Positions 35,142 to 45,894 are shown, counted from the stretch's first letter. The stretch is DNA of 64,000 bases from Cytobacillus firmus NBRC 15306 (GCF_001591465.1 NZ_BCUY01000009.1:1-64000), one strand, 5' to 3'. Notes: a model not told the origin generated them from the sequence alone. Translations and numbers: made by a program.

Positions 35142-36167
35142 ATGAGCACAAATCCCCGTCAACATAAAGACGCACCATTACTAGAGGTGAATAATTTAGA
35201 AACGGCTTTTTCCATAGATGGTACATTCTATAATGCAGTTGATAATGTTTCTTTTAGAGTTAAACCCAGACAAATAGTTGGAATCGTAGGAGAGTCGGGC
35301 TGCGGTAAATCTGTAATGAGCCTCTCTGTCATGAAGCTCCTGCCTAAGGGCATTGGTCAAATCCGTAATGGAGAAATCATCTTTGACGGTGTTCATTTGG
35401 AGAAGATGACAGATTCAGAGATTAATAAAATCAGGGGAAAAGATATCGCGATGATATTCCAGGAACCTATGACTTCTTTAAATCCCGTTTTCTCTATCGG
35501 GTTCCAGCTGCAGGAAGTATTATTCAATCATATGAAAATCTCCAAAAGAGAAGCGCGGCTTAAAAGTATCGCACTTCTAAAAAGTGTGGGAATTTCAAGA
35601 CCTGAAAAAATTGTAGATGAATATCCGCATCAGCTTTCAGGAGGCATGAGGCAAAGGGTCATGATCGCCATCGCCATTGCCTGCCAGCCGAAGCTGCTGA
35701 TCGCCGATGAGCCGACAACTGCCCTGGATGTAACTGTACAAGCCCAAATTCTTGAACTTCTAAAAGAAATCCAGGAAGTCAATGATATGTCTGTCATACT
35801 GATTACACATGATCTTGGTGTTGTGGCCGAGATGTGTGATGAGGTAATTGTTATGTATGCAGGGAAGATAGCAGAGCGGACTGATGTAGATTCCTTATTT
35901 CACAATCTAAAACATCCGTATACTCAGCTCCTGATGGGAGCTATTCCGAAAATGGATGAAGAAGTGGAAAAGCTAAGCACAATAAAAGGAATTGTGCCTT
36001 CATTAAAAAATATGCCTAAAACAGGGTGCAAATTTGCGGCGCGCTGCCCTAAGGCAATGCCTGAATGCCTGACAGTTACACCTCGATTGGCAGAAAATGA
36101 AGCAGGACATGAGGTTGCCTGTCTGCTTTACGAGACAAGCCAGCCAAAACAAGAGGTGAACACATGA
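35142..36167 (+). CDS. appD: oligopeptide ABC transporter ATP-binding protein AppD
   Basis: 341-residue ABC ATPase. Walker A is GESGCGKS (~residues 51-58), the signature LSGGMRQR, Walker B LLIADEPTTALDV, and the C-terminal oligopeptide/dipeptide domain with the cysteines of CKFAARCPKAMPEC. The gene order D-F-A-B-C is the B. subtilis app order. Its stop overlaps appF by 4 bases (ATGA). Confidence 0.92.
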   Translation: MSTNPRQHKDAPLLEVNNLETAFSIDGTFYNAVDNVSFRVKPRQIVGIVGESGCGKSVMSLSVMKLLPKGIGQIRNGEIIFDGVHLEKMTDSEINKIRGKDIAMIFQEPMTSLNPVFSIGFQLQEVLFNHMKISKREARLKSIALLKSVGISRPEKIVDEYPHQLSGGMRQRVMIAIAIACQPKLLIADEPTTALDVTVQAQILELLKEIQEVNDMSVILITHDLGVVAEMCDEVIVMYAGKIAERTDVDSLFHNLKHPYTQLLMGAIPKMDEEVEKLSTIKGIVPSLKNMPKTGCKFAARCPKAMPECLTVTPRLAENEAGHEVACLLYETSQPKQEVNT

Positions 36168-37183
36168 TGAGTACAGAACATAATAATACAGCTGTTTTAA
36201 AAAAGGATAAAAGCAGCAATGAAGTGCTATTAGAGGTTAAGAACCTAAAGACTTACTATCCAATAAAAGGAGGAATCCTGAGAAAGACTGTGGCGGTCGT
36301 TAAAGCTGTCGACGATATTTCCTTTGAAATTAAGAAAGGGGAGACGCTGGGGCTGGTGGGAGAATCAGGCTGCGGAAAATCAACCGCAGGCAGAACGATC
36401 CTCAGACTCCTAGAACCAACAGACGGACAAATCATATTTGACGGACAGGATATCACAAATGTAAGAGGAACCAGCCTGAGGAAAATCCGCCAGGACTTCC
36501 AGATGGTTTTCCAGGATCCTTATGCATCATTAAATCCCACGATGATGGTTGGGCATCTTGTGTCAGAGCCCATCAGGAACTATAACAGCAAATCCGAAAA
36601 AGAACTTAAGCCGGAAGTAATGGATCTTCTTGCGAAAGTTGGGCTGCCTGAAGATGCTTACTATAAATACCCGCATGAGTTTTCCGGCGGGCAAAGACAG
36701 CGTATCGGAATCGCAAGGGCACTGGCTTTAAGACCAAAGCTCATTATTGCGGATGAGCCTGTTTCCGCCCTGGATGTATCGGTCCAATCTCAGGTATTGA
36801 ATCTGCTGAAAGAGCTTCAGGATGAATTTGATCTTACTTTCTTATTTATTGCCCACGATTTGAGTGTAGTTAAACATATGAGTGACCGGATAGGGGTTAT
36901 GTATCTGGGAGGCCTTGTAGAAGTCGCTGAAAAGGACAGCCTCTATGCAGATCCTCTGCATCCATATACTCAAGCTCTAATATCCGCAATCCCGGAACCG
37001 GATCCGCGCAAGAAAAAAGAAAGAATCATTTTAGAGGGCGATGTGCCAAGCCCGATTGATCCTCCAAAAGGATGTACATTCCATCCGCGCTGCGCACATG
37101 CAATGCCGGAGTGCCAGAGTGTAAAACCGCACTTAAAGGAGGTGAAGCCTGGGCATAGAGTCGCTTGTCACTTATATAAATAA
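36164..37183 (+). CDS. appF: oligopeptide ABC transporter ATP-binding protein AppF
   Basis: 339-residue partner ATPase. Walker A is [12 protein letters not shown], the signature FSGGQRQR, Walker B LIIADEPVSALDV, and the C-terminal cysteine-containing oligo_HPY-type region CTFHPRCAHAMPEC. It forms the heterodimeric motor with AppD. Confidence 0.92.
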   Translation: MMSTEHNNTAVLKKDKSSNEVLLEVKNLKTYYPIKGGILRKTVAVVKAVDDISFEIKKGETLGLVGESGCGKSTAGRTILRLLEPTDGQIIFDGQDITNVRGTSLRKIRQDFQMVFQDPYASLNPTMMVGHLVSEPIRNYNSKSEKELKPEVMDLLAKVGLPEDAYYKYPHEFSGGQRQRIGIARALALRPKLIIADEPVSALDVSVQSQVLNLLKELQDEFDLTFLFIAHDLSVVKHMSDRIGVMYLGGLVEVAEKDSLYADPLHPYTQALISAIPEPDPRKKKERIILEGDVPSPIDPPKGCTFHPRCAHAMPECQSVKPHLKEVKPGHRVACHLYK

Positions 37184-37218
37184 GGCTTTGTCAAAAAATA
37201 TTTTTCGGGGGGAAACCA

Positions 37219-38955
37219 ATGAAGAAGTCAGCATTATGGCTGCTTTCGCTTCTGCTTGTCATGTCTGTATTCCTGGCAGCATGTTCCGGCGGCGGAGAGA
37301 AAGCCAGCACTGATAAGGAACCAAAAGATGATGGGAAAGCATCAGGAGAAGCTCAAGAGGGTGGAACAGTAACATTCGGTTACACTCAGCCATTCAAAGG
37401 TGTTTTATCTTATGCTTACTATGAGGGTGAAGATGATGTAAATGCCTTGAAATTTATGCATGAAGGCATCTTTAACACAAGCGAGGAATTGACTACTGTT
37501 CCTGGTTTAGCTGATTGGGAAATGTCTGAGGATAATACTAAACTAACAATTAAGTTTAAAGAAGGCATTAAGTGGCATGATGGAGAAGAGTTAACAGTTG
37601 AGGATTTGGAATATGCTTGGTACTTAATAGCAGACCCAACTTATGAGGGAGCTCGATTTGCTAATGTGGAAATGATTAAAGGAGCTCAAGAGTACAAAGA
37701 TGGAAAAGCTGATAAAATTGAAGGTATTAAAATAATTGATGATTATACTATCGAGGTAACAGTTAAATCACCTACTGTTAACTTAATTGATAATATTTGG
37801 TCATATCCCGAACCAAAACATTATTATGGAGATATCTCTTCTAAGGAACTTCCTGATTCAGATCAAATTCGCAAAAATCCAATTGGCATAGGACCATTTA
37901 AAGTAAAGAATATTGTACCTGGAGAAATGATCGAATTTGAACGTTTTGATGACTACTGGCAAGGTAAGCCAAAGTTAGATGGTATTGTTTACAAAATCAT
38001 TGATGGATCTCTTACGCAAGGTTTAGTACAAAACGGAGAAATCGATGTTATTGAAGCTCCAAAAGATCAGTGGGAAACAATTAAAGCTCTTGATAATGTG
38101 AATCCTCAAGAAGTGGACGCATTGTCTTATAGCTATATAGCATTTGACTGGGGTCATTATGACACGAAGAAGGGTGTAGTTGTTTCTGACAACAAGAAGT
38201 TCCAAAATAAGAACCTTCGCCATGCAATGGCACACGCCATTGACCGTCAGGCATTCATCGATGGTTTCGCAAACGGTTTAGGAAAACCTTTAAATACTCC
38301 TTTCCCTTCAGTCTCATGGGCGAAAATTGATGAATCAGAAATCAATGCTTACGAATTTGATCAAGAAAAAGCAAAGAAATTACTTGACGAAGCAGGTTAT
38401 GTTGACAAAGACGGCGACGGCTTCCGTGAAGATCCAGAAGGCAAGCCATTCACAATTAACTTTGATGCAATGGCAGGCGCTGAAACTTCAGAGGCCCGTG
38501 CTCAATTCATCCTGCAATCCTGGCAGGAAGTTGGCTTAAATGCAAAGCTTAACGGCGGTTCACTCAAAGATTTCAACCTATTCTATGACACGATTGAAGC
38601 AGATGATCCATCAGTTGAAACATTCATGGGTGCATGGGGACTTGCCAGTGATCCAGATCCAGCTGGCATCTGGTTGTCTACTGACAAATGGAATATGTGG
38701 AGATGGTACAGCGAAGAGTCTGATGCACTTATTAAAAAGGGGGTAACTTTCCCAGAAGATCCTAGCAAGGATGTTAAAGAACACAGACAGGAAATTTATA
38801 ACGAATGGCAAAAGCTAGTAAATGAAGAATTACCAGTTATTTTCTTTGAACAGCGTGTAGATGCTTGGGCTGTTAATAAGCGTGTTGGTGGAGTTAAGTT
38901 GTACGCGGACGGAGTTATGCCAAATGAAGTTTATAATTGGCACATTGTAGAGTAA
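37219..38955 (+). CDS. appA: oligopeptide-binding lipoprotein AppA
   Basis: 578-residue extracytoplasmic solute-binding lipoprotein (SBP family 5). The signal is KKSALWLLSLLLVMSVFLAAC with lipobox L-A-A-C, then a Gly/Lys/Asp linker and the large peptide-binding body (~50-578). The RBS is GGGGGG. Base composition is mosaic: my hand counts of 60-base samples give about 28-37% GC between 37500 and 37920 but about 45-52% between 38400 and 38580. It is separated from appB by a stable hairpin. Confidence 0.92.
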   Translation: MKKSALWLLSLLLVMSVFLAACSGGGEKASTDKEPKDDGKASGEAQEGGTVTFGYTQPFKGVLSYAYYEGEDDVNALKFMHEGIFNTSEELTTVPGLADWEMSEDNTKLTIKFKEGIKWHDGEELTVEDLEYAWYLIADPTYEGARFANVEMIKGAQEYKDGKADKIEGIKIIDDYTIEVTVKSPTVNLIDNIWSYPEPKHYYGDISSKELPDSDQIRKNPIGIGPFKVKNIVPGEMIEFERFDDYWQGKPKLDGIVYKIIDGSLTQGLVQNGEIDVIEAPKDQWETIKALDNVNPQEVDALSYSYIAFDWGHYDTKKGVVVSDNKKFQNKNLRHAMAHAIDRQAFIDGFANGLGKPLNTPFPSVSWAKIDESEINAYEFDQEKAKKLLDEAGYVDKDGDGFREDPEGKPFTINFDAMAGAETSEARAQFILQSWQEVGLNAKLNGGSLKDFNLFYDTIEADDPSVETFMGAWGLASDPDPAGIWLSTDKWNMWRWYSEESDALIKKGVTFPEDPSKDVKEHRQEIYNEWQKLVNEELPVIFFEQRVDAWAVNKRVGGVKLYADGVMPNEVYNWHIVE

Positions 38956-38971
38956 TAGAATTAAAAGAACC

Positions 38972-39007
38972 TGTATTCCTTGGGGGAATGCTCCTCCAAG
39001 GAATACA
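38972..39007 (+). promoter_or_regulatory. intercistronic hairpin appA-appB
   Basis: TGTATTCCTTGG (38972-38983) is perfectly complementary to CCAAGGAATACA (38996-39007), loop 12 bases. There is no T-run after it. The position after the binding-protein gene suits an mRNA 3' stabiliser or partial terminator that gives more AppA than permease. Confidence 0.75.
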
Positions 39008-39051
39008 AGTTTAACCAGCGAATAAATTTTTGTTTGGTAAGGGGAATGGAA

Positions 39052-40017
39052 ATGCTACAGTACACAATTCGAAGACTCATAGGTATGATTCCAATAATTT
39101 TCCTTATCTCAGTAGTGGTATTTACTTTGGCTAAGCTTATGCCTGGAGATGCACTATCTGGAAAAATTGACCCTTTAAACTCAGATCCGGAGTATATTGA
39201 AGAAATGCGTGAGAAGATGGGATTGAATGATCCTATACCTGTACAGTATGTCCGCTGGATGAGTGGAGTGGTCCAAGGAGATTTTGGAGATTCATTTATT
39301 CATAAACGCCCGGTTATGGAATTAATTGGTGACCGTTTGCCGAACACAATAATTTTAGGATTATCAGCACTTGTAATCACTTATTTATTAGCCTTTTTAA
39401 TGGGCCGGTACTCTGGGCGATTTGCCTATAGCATTGGCGATTATCTAATTTCTGCCTTTAACTATTTAGCACTTGCAATTCCCAGCTTTGTTGCAGCTTT
39501 GGTTGCCATTTATGTTTTTGCCATCAATCTTGGATGGGTTCCGGCCAGTGGAAGTATCGGCAGCGGGGTAGAAGCAGGGACACTGGAATATTACTTAAGT
39601 AAAGCAAAACATACAGTTTTGCCGGCTATCGTCCTGGGAGCCATGGCTACAGCCGCTTATACACAGTTCTTAAGAAATGATATGATCGAAAGCTCTCGCA
39701 AGGATTATGTTCGTACAGCAAGAGCTAAAGGTACGAAGGAATCTGCGATTTATAATAAGCACATTCTAAGAAACTCAATCATACCTATTGTTACTCTGCT
39801 TGGATTCGATATTGCCAACCTATTTGGAGGGGCAATTATCACAGAAACCATTTTCACATACCCTGGAATCGGTTATTTATTTGTAGAATCAGTTCATGCC
39901 CGTGATTATTCTGTTATGATGGCGATTACCATGATGCTAACCATTTTAACACTAATTGGAAATTTAGTTGCAGATTTACTTTATGGTTTAGTAGATCCGC
40001 GTATTCGTTTAAGTTAG
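39052..40017 (+). CDS. appB: oligopeptide ABC transporter permease AppB
   Basis: 321-residue permease with about six membrane segments and the EAA-type loop (VRTARAKGTKESAIYNKHILRNS). The start at 39052 is favoured by AAGGGGA upstream. A longer reading from 38980 would begin inside the intercistronic hairpin and is rejected. It ends 12 bases before appC. Confidence 0.9.
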   Translation: MLQYTIRRLIGMIPIIFLISVVVFTLAKLMPGDALSGKIDPLNSDPEYIEEMREKMGLNDPIPVQYVRWMSGVVQGDFGDSFIHKRPVMELIGDRLPNTIILGLSALVITYLLAFLMGRYSGRFAYSIGDYLISAFNYLALAIPSFVAALVAIYVFAINLGWVPASGSIGSGVEAGTLEYYLSKAKHTVLPAIVLGAMATAAYTQFLRNDMIESSRKDYVRTARAKGTKESAIYNKHILRNSIIPIVTLLGFDIANLFGGAIITETIFTYPGIGYLFVESVHARDYSVMMAITMMLTILTLIGNLVADLLYGLVDPRIRLS

Positions 40018-40029
40018 GTAGGTGAGAGT

Positions 40030-40950
40030 ATGGAACCGTCAATTTCACAGCAAACTTCGCCTGGTTTAGCAGAGCCTGTTAAACCTCCGAAGAGTCAATC
40101 ACCATGGGCTCTCGCCCGCCGCAAGTTTTTGCGCAATAAAGCAGCAATGATCAGTCTTGTTTTCCTGCTGCTGGTCTGTGCAATGTCCATATTGGCTGAG
40201 CCGCTGACTATGCCGGTTGAGGAGACAGCTAAGATCAATTTAACACAAATGAGCAAAGAACCATCTGCCGAGCATTATTTCGGTACGGATAAGTCTGGTA
40301 GAGACGTATTTGCCCGTACATTGCATGGCGGCAAAACTTCACTCCTGCTTGCGTTTTCAATTACAAGCGCTGTAATAGCATTAGGTACACTCGTAGGTGC
40401 CACAGCAGGATATTTTGGCGGATGGGTCGATAATGCTCTTATGAGATTTACGGATTTTATGATGAACTTTCCATTTTTGCTCTTTGTAATCGTTTTAAAA
40501 TCTATTTTTATCGAATCAAGCACTGGTACCTTGATTTTTGTAATCAGTGTTTTAAGTTGGACCGGTACCGCCCGTCTTGTGAGAAGCAAGGTTATGGCAG
40601 AAAAGGAAAATGAATATATTATGAGTGCCGTTTCAATCGGCTGTTCAGCGCCAAAAACGATCTTTAAGCACTTGTTGCCTAATGTGATGTCGACCATTAT
40701 CGTCCAGGCGACGATTACCCTGGCGGCAATGATTGTGGCAGAAACAGCACTAAGCTTTCTGGGATTCGGTGTACCTATGAACATTCCAACCTGGGGGAAC
40801 ATGCTTCAGGAAGCAAGGAGCCCTGATGTTTTAACCAGTAAATGGTGGATATGGATTCCGCCAGCTGCGGTTTTAACATTTACCATTCTATCGATCAACT
40901 TCATTGGTGAAGGCTTAAAAGATGCGTTCAACCCTAAATCCAATAGATAG
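40030..40950 (+). CDS. appC: oligopeptide ABC transporter permease AppC
   Basis: 306-residue permease. The cytoplasmic N-terminus (KSQSPWALARRKFLRNKAAM) is followed by about six membrane segments and the EAA-type loop region MSAVSIGCSAPKTIFKHLLPN. GTDKSGRDVFARTLHG is typical of DppC/OppC. It is the last gene of the operon. Confidence 0.92.
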   Translation: MEPSISQQTSPGLAEPVKPPKSQSPWALARRKFLRNKAAMISLVFLLLVCAMSILAEPLTMPVEETAKINLTQMSKEPSAEHYFGTDKSGRDVFARTLHGGKTSLLLAFSITSAVIALGTLVGATAGYFGGWVDNALMRFTDFMMNFPFLLFVIVLKSIFIESSTGTLIFVISVLSWTGTARLVRSKVMAEKENEYIMSAVSIGCSAPKTIFKHLLPNVMSTIIVQATITLAAMIVAETALSFLGFGVPMNIPTWGNMLQEARSPDVLTSKWWIWIPPAAVLTFTILSINFIGEGLKDAFNPKSNR

Positions 40951-40952
40951 CC

Positions 40953-40982
40953 AAAAAAACGCCTATAATCAGGCGTTTTTTA
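40953..40982 (+). terminator. terminator after appC
   Basis: AAAAAACGCCT, loop, AGGCGTTTTTT. Confidence 0.9.
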
Positions 40983-41106
40983 CTGTCTTCAGGCAAATAG
41001 CTTGTACATATCCGAACTGAGTTTTTCATATACATGTAAAAAAAGACTGGGAGTGAGTTTATGGCAGCAATAAAACCTTTTATGACTCACAAATATTGTA
41101 AAGAAC

Positions 41107-41322
41107 ATGTTTTTTAGGGCATTTTGGCTTTTAACGGGGTTTGGAGTTTCTGTTTCGGGAGGAGTCAGTGTTATAGGGTATTTAAATTTGCTTACAACTG
41201 GACATACCTTCAAAGAATATTGGAATTTTATCACCTATCGTCCAGAATGCTATTTGCTTCCGATCGGAATCTTTATAATAACAATGAGCATATATTTACC
41301 CTATTCAAATGAGGATGATTAA
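41107..41322 (+). CDS. small two-helix membrane protein (71 aa)
   Basis: 71-residue protein with two hydrophobic segments: ~3-28 (FWLLTGFGVSVSGGVSVIGYLNL) and ~48-64 (CYLLPIGIFIITMSIYL). The connecting loop is TTGHTFKEYWNFITYRPE and the acidic end is SNEDD. The RBS is weak (GTAAAGAAC), but the regular topology and similarity in style to small Bacillus membrane proteins favour a real gene. The family is not recognised with certainty. A short overlapping reading from 41061 ends at 41117 and is not convincing. Confidence 0.65.
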   Translation: MFFRAFWLLTGFGVSVSGGVSVIGYLNLLTTGHTFKEYWNFITYRPECYLLPIGIFIITMSIYLPYSNEDD

Positions 41323-41449
41323 AAGTCGTCTCATCAAATATAAGGAATGTTAATTACAAAAAATGGATTGCGAGTGCAATATAGGAATAATTTTACTGCC
41401 TGATGCCCATACTGAGTGACAAATAGTTTGTTGAAGTGGGGGTTGAAAA

Positions 41450-42196
41450 ATGTTGTATCTTCATGATGTTTGGGTGAATTGGTTTGAAGGAGAAGAAAAT
41501 GGATACAATGTATGCCATTTTCATGAATGGAGAAAAGATGATGGCGTAGAACTGCTTGACCAGGTTCCGCTGCTAAAGATTGACCCGGTCCTTTTTAATT
41601 ATATTGAAAATGATCTTTCTGAGCTGCCACAACAACTGCTTGATGACATTTATCAAAAAGCTTACTTAAGGAAAAATCATGAACGAATCCAATTGGAGTA
41701 TTGCTTTGTTGTATCAGATGGGACAGGCATATTGGCTGTAGATACAATCGGCTACAATATTCCAATCAGAAAAAGCAGGTTAATACCAAGGCAGGAGCAG
41801 CTGGCATATGAAATGCTGGAAAACCAGGAAACGGCTAATTACTCTTTTAATGATCAAACAGCATTGAAGGAATTCCATATTCTTTCTCCTTCTCCGGACT
41901 TGATGGCAGGTCTGACAAGAAAAGAAAGACAGCTTAAACAGCTTCTGTTTATGGCGCTGGATCAGCTTCATTCCTCCAAAAATGATGCTGAAATCCGTTA
42001 TTGGTATACGGAGTGGAGCCCTGAACGTTATACGAAAATACAATCAATGAATTTCGAAGAGGCCTGGTATGAATTATTTGATGAAAGTAAATACGGCTGG
42101 TCAAGTAAACATGAAAAGTTTTGTGAAAACTTAATAAAAGGACAGCCGTTTTTTGAGAAGTTGTGGGAAATGGAGCATGGTCCAAAAGTAAATTAA
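41450..42196 (+). CDS. yjbA: YjbA family protein (DUF3603)
   Basis: 248-residue soluble protein beginning [31 protein letters not shown]. It matches the YjbA/DUF3603 family in content and in its place between app and trpS. It is rich in aromatic residues, with no membrane segment. The start has AGTGGGGG upstream. The function is unknown. Confidence 0.85.
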   Translation: MLYLHDVWVNWFEGEENGYNVCHFHEWRKDDGVELLDQVPLLKIDPVLFNYIENDLSELPQQLLDDIYQKAYLRKNHERIQLEYCFVVSDGTGILAVDTIGYNIPIRKSRLIPRQEQLAYEMLENQETANYSFNDQTALKEFHILSPSPDLMAGLTRKERQLKQLLFMALDQLHSSKNDAEIRYWYTEWSPERYTKIQSMNFEEAWYELFDESKYGWSSKHEKFCENLIKGQPFFEKLWEMEHGPKVN

Positions 42197-42219
42197 AAAA
42201 ACAGCCCAAGGCTGTTTTT

Positions 42220-42221
<2 letters not shown>
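42195..42221. terminator. bidirectional terminator yjbA/trpS
   Basis: AAAAAAACAGCC, loop caa, GGCTGTTTTTTT, symmetrical in A- and T-runs between convergent genes. Confidence 0.9.
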
Positions 42222-43221
<1,000 letters not shown>

Positions 43222-43294
43222 TTAATCGGCTTAAAAGATCATGAATTGTCAGGCGTTGAAGAGAAATTTTTGTTGTAATCATAAAAAAGGCATA

Positions 43295-43525
43295 AAAAAG
43301 AACCATTCATCCCTATTAAATAGGGACGAATGGTCCGCGTTGCCACCCTAATTACTCAAATACTGAGTCACTCTGCCCTATGCAGAAAAATGCATAGGTC
43401 CCCGATAACGCAGGGAAGCGCCTAAAAAATTCAGAGGCTCAAAAGTCCATTCGATTTACCGGGCTGCCTGTTTCCACCTTCCACAGACTCTCTGCTAAAC
43501 CCTGGGTAAATGTACTACTCTTTTT
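43295..43525 (-). promoter_or_regulatory. T-box riboswitch, tryptophan-specific, of trpS
   Basis: On the minus strand the leader has the conserved T-box GGTGGCAACGCGG (43347-43335), whose core pairs with the uncharged tRNA acceptor end. A stem I region holds TCGAATGGAC, with UGG (Trp) at 43449-43447 as specifier. A terminator stem follows with ACCATTC...GAATGGT at 43334-43301 and a T-run. Uncharged tRNA-Trp should favour antitermination and trpS expression. The 5' boundary is approximate. Confidence 0.93.
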
Positions 43526-43795
43526 TCATTGCCGACAAGATAATTTAATTTTACTGTATTATATTATAAGGTAAACTATACCGATACAAAAATCAAGCTC
43601 ATAATAAGAATTTTGAGGGCAGTCATAGCCTGCACTTAAAGGCTTTGTTTTACCAATATGCGGCTGAAAATTCCTAGTAAAAAATAGCAAAATAACTAAA
43701 AAGAAAAATTTTTTTATTATCTCAAAAATCTTAATTTATAAGACCTTTTGACGAAAAATGTCGTACTTCACGGAATTGCATGTACAAAAAGCCAC

Positions 43796-43824
43796 TTGCA
43801 ATAAGTTTTTAAACTATTTATAAT
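43796..43824 (+). promoter_or_regulatory. sigma-A promoter of opp operon
   Basis: TTGCAA (43796-43801), 17-base spacer, perfect TATAAT (43819-43824). The start near 43831 gives a ~320-base leader before oppA. Confidence 0.75.
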
Positions 43825-43954
43825 AAACGTAACAAACATAATCTTTACGAATTTGTTACATTTAAAACAAAACTATATCACTCCAGATAGCGAGAATATG
43901 GTGCATATTAGTAAGTTTATAGCTTACATATTATAGATTACACCTTTTAATCTG

Positions 43955-43969
43955 AATTATCAGAATATA
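43955..43969 (+). promoter_or_regulatory. CodY box candidate in opp leader
   Basis: AATTATCAGAATATA has three mismatches to the CodY consensus AATTTTCWGAAAATT. It is about 125 bases into the leader, where CodY could block elongation. Regulation of opp by CodY is known in relatives. Confidence 0.4.
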
Positions 43970-44152
43970 AGGATAATCTATCTTTAAGAGAATATAAACT
44001 TGCTTTTTTTGTTGCCTTCTAAATAGTCTGCAAATTTTTTAAATTGAATTAACAGACTATTTAAGTAATATATCTGGGGCGCACAGTTGTGTTTTTCATG
44101 AAAGGCAAATGGTAAAGAGATTGTTTGAGGAAATTAATAGGGGGTTAATACC

Positions 44153-45799
44153 GTGAACAAAAGATTATCGATCTTTTTTAGCATGCTGCTTGTGCTAAGC
44201 ATGTTCCTTGCTGCATGCAGCGGCGGCGGAGACAATGCTGACGGCGGCGAAAAAGGCGGAGATGACGGCGGAAAGTCTGATGTACCGCAGGAATTAAGAG
44301 TAAATATCAACACTGAACCACCATCATTAAACCCAGGACTTGCAGAAGATTCAACTTCTGGAACTGTGCTTCGTAACGTGTTAGAAGGTCTTACTCGCAT
44401 CAATCAAGATGGTAAGCCTGAGAAAGCAATGGCAGAAGACATCAAAGTTTCTGAAGACGGAAAAACTTATACATTCACAATTCGTGATGCAAAATGGTCA
44501 AATGGCGATCCTGTAATCGCTAAAGACTTTGAATATGCTTGGAAATGGGCATTAGATCCTGCCAACAACTCAACTTATGCATACCAGCTATACTACCTTG
44601 AAGGTGCTGAAGCTTTCAACACAGGCAAAGGTGAAAAGGATGCTGTTGGTGTTAAAGCTATCGATGATAAAACTTTAGAAGTTAAATTAGTAAATCCAAC
44701 ACCATATTTTGAAGAATTGACTGCTTTCTATACTTATCTGCCAGTTAACAGCAAAATTGCTGAAGCTAACCCAGAATGGGCAACTGACGCTGGTGAGAAT
44801 TTCACTACTAACGGTCCTTTCCATTTAGTTGAATGGGCTCACAGTGACAAGATCGTTCTTGAGAAGAGCGAAACATACTGGGATGCTGAAACAGTTAAGC
44901 TTGACAGCATTGAAATGATTATGATCAATGATCCTAATACTGAATTATCTATGTTTGACAACGGTGAACTAGATTGGGCTGGAGCTCCAACAGGTGCCCT
45001 TCCAACTGACGCTATGCAGGCACTTAAAGACGAAGGCCGCTTAGTTACTCAGCCGATTGCAGGTATTTACAACTACAAGTTCAATACAACTGTAGAACCA
45101 TTTAATAATGTCAATATCCGTAAGGCGTTTGCACATGCTATCAACCGTCAGGAGCTTATCGATAACATCCTTCAGGGTGAGCAGCTTCCTGCAATGGCAA
45201 TTGTTCCACCTTCAATGTTTGAAGAAAACGAAAAGGGTTATTTCCCTGATAATGATGTAGAAAAGGCTAAAGAATATTTACAAAAAGGTCTTGAAGAGCT
45301 TGGATATAAAGATGCGTCTGAACTTCCAGCTGTAACTCTTTCATACAATACTTCTGAGGCGCACCAAAAGATTGCACAGGCAATCCAGGATATGTGGAAA
45401 CAGAACCTTGGCGTAGAAGTAACACTTGATAACGCAGAATGGAATGTATTCCTTGATAAAGTAAACCAAATGGATTACCAGGTAGCTCGTATGGGCTGGT
45501 TGGGTGACTTTAACGATGCTATCAACTTCTTAGAAATGTACCGTGACGCTGATGGCGGTAACAACAATACTGGATGGGAAAGCAAAGAGTTCCAGGATCT
45601 GCTTGCTAAATCTGCAACAGAAACTGACCCTGAAGCTCGCCAGCAATTGTTGAAGGATGCTGAAGCAATCTTCATGGAAGATATGCCAGTAGCTCCAATC
45701 TATTTCTACACTAACAATTGGGTACAGGCTGAAAACCTTAAAGATGTTGCAGTATCCGGTCTTGGTGATGTTCAGTACAAGTGGGCATACTTTGAATAA
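44153..45799 (+). CDS. oppA: oligopeptide-binding lipoprotein OppA
   Basis: 548-residue SBP family 5 lipoprotein with a GTG start behind AGGGGG. The signal KRLSIFFSMLLVLSMFLAAC has lipobox L-A-A-C, followed by a glycine/aspartate-rich linker and the peptide-binding body (~45-548: LRVNINTEPPSLNPG, then repeated W and Y-rich pocket segments). Codons are strongly biased to the preferred set, as in highly expressed genes. It is the first gene of oppABCDF. Confidence 0.93.
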   Translation: MNKRLSIFFSMLLVLSMFLAACSGGGDNADGGEKGGDDGGKSDVPQELRVNINTEPPSLNPGLAEDSTSGTVLRNVLEGLTRINQDGKPEKAMAEDIKVSEDGKTYTFTIRDAKWSNGDPVIAKDFEYAWKWALDPANNSTYAYQLYYLEGAEAFNTGKGEKDAVGVKAIDDKTLEVKLVNPTPYFEELTAFYTYLPVNSKIAEANPEWATDAGENFTTNGPFHLVEWAHSDKIVLEKSETYWDAETVKLDSIEMIMINDPNTELSMFDNGELDWAGAPTGALPTDAMQALKDEGRLVTQPIAGIYNYKFNTTVEPFNNVNIRKAFAHAINRQELIDNILQGEQLPAMAIVPPSMFEENEKGYFPDNDVEKAKEYLQKGLEELGYKDASELPAVTLSYNTSEAHQKIAQAIQDMWKQNLGVEVTLDNAEWNVFLDKVNQMDYQVARMGWLGDFNDAINFLEMYRDADGGNNNTGWESKEFQDLLAKSATETDPEARQQLLKDAEAIFMEDMPVAPIYFYTNNWVQAENLKDVAVSGLGDVQYKWAYFE

Positions 45800-45815
45800 A
45801 AAATAGTGATTAAGA

Positions 45816-45853
45816 CGAAAGGTATATGGGATTAACTGTCCCATATACCTTCG
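45816..45853 (+). promoter_or_regulatory. intercistronic hairpin oppA-oppB
   Basis: GGTATATGGGA (45821-45831) pairs perfectly with TCCCATATACC (45839-45849) and is extended by CGAA/TTCG with one bulged A. It lies between the binding-protein gene and the permease genes, as in app, and probably sets the high OppA ratio. Confidence 0.75.
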
Positions 45854-45894
45854 TTTCTGATTAAGGCATAGTAATAAATTGGAGGTGTTTGACA

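Larger units (their letters stand above)
43526..44152. other. intergenic region trpS leader/oppA, long opp leader
   Basis: About 620 AT-rich bases without a gene. It holds the trpS promoter on the left and a strong opp promoter at 43796-43824. A ~320-base untranslated opp leader follows. The leader has a CodY-like box (43955-43969), a hairpin around 43910-43930 (GTAAG/CTTAC), and a 10-bp perfect inverted repeat AAATAGTCTG/CAGACTATTT (44021-44030 and 44053-44062). No open frame of note is seen. An alternative weak promoter (TTGAAT, 16 bases, TAATAT near 44044-44070) could shorten the leader. Confidence 0.6.

Noticed and set aside
38980-39051. N-terminal extension of appB
   Set aside because: The extension begins within the intercistronic hairpin and lacks an RBS, while AAGGGGA supports the start at 39052.
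41061-41117. 18-codon reading frame before the 71-aa membrane protein
   Set aside because: It is very short and overlaps a longer frame with convincing topology; it is not needed to explain the region.
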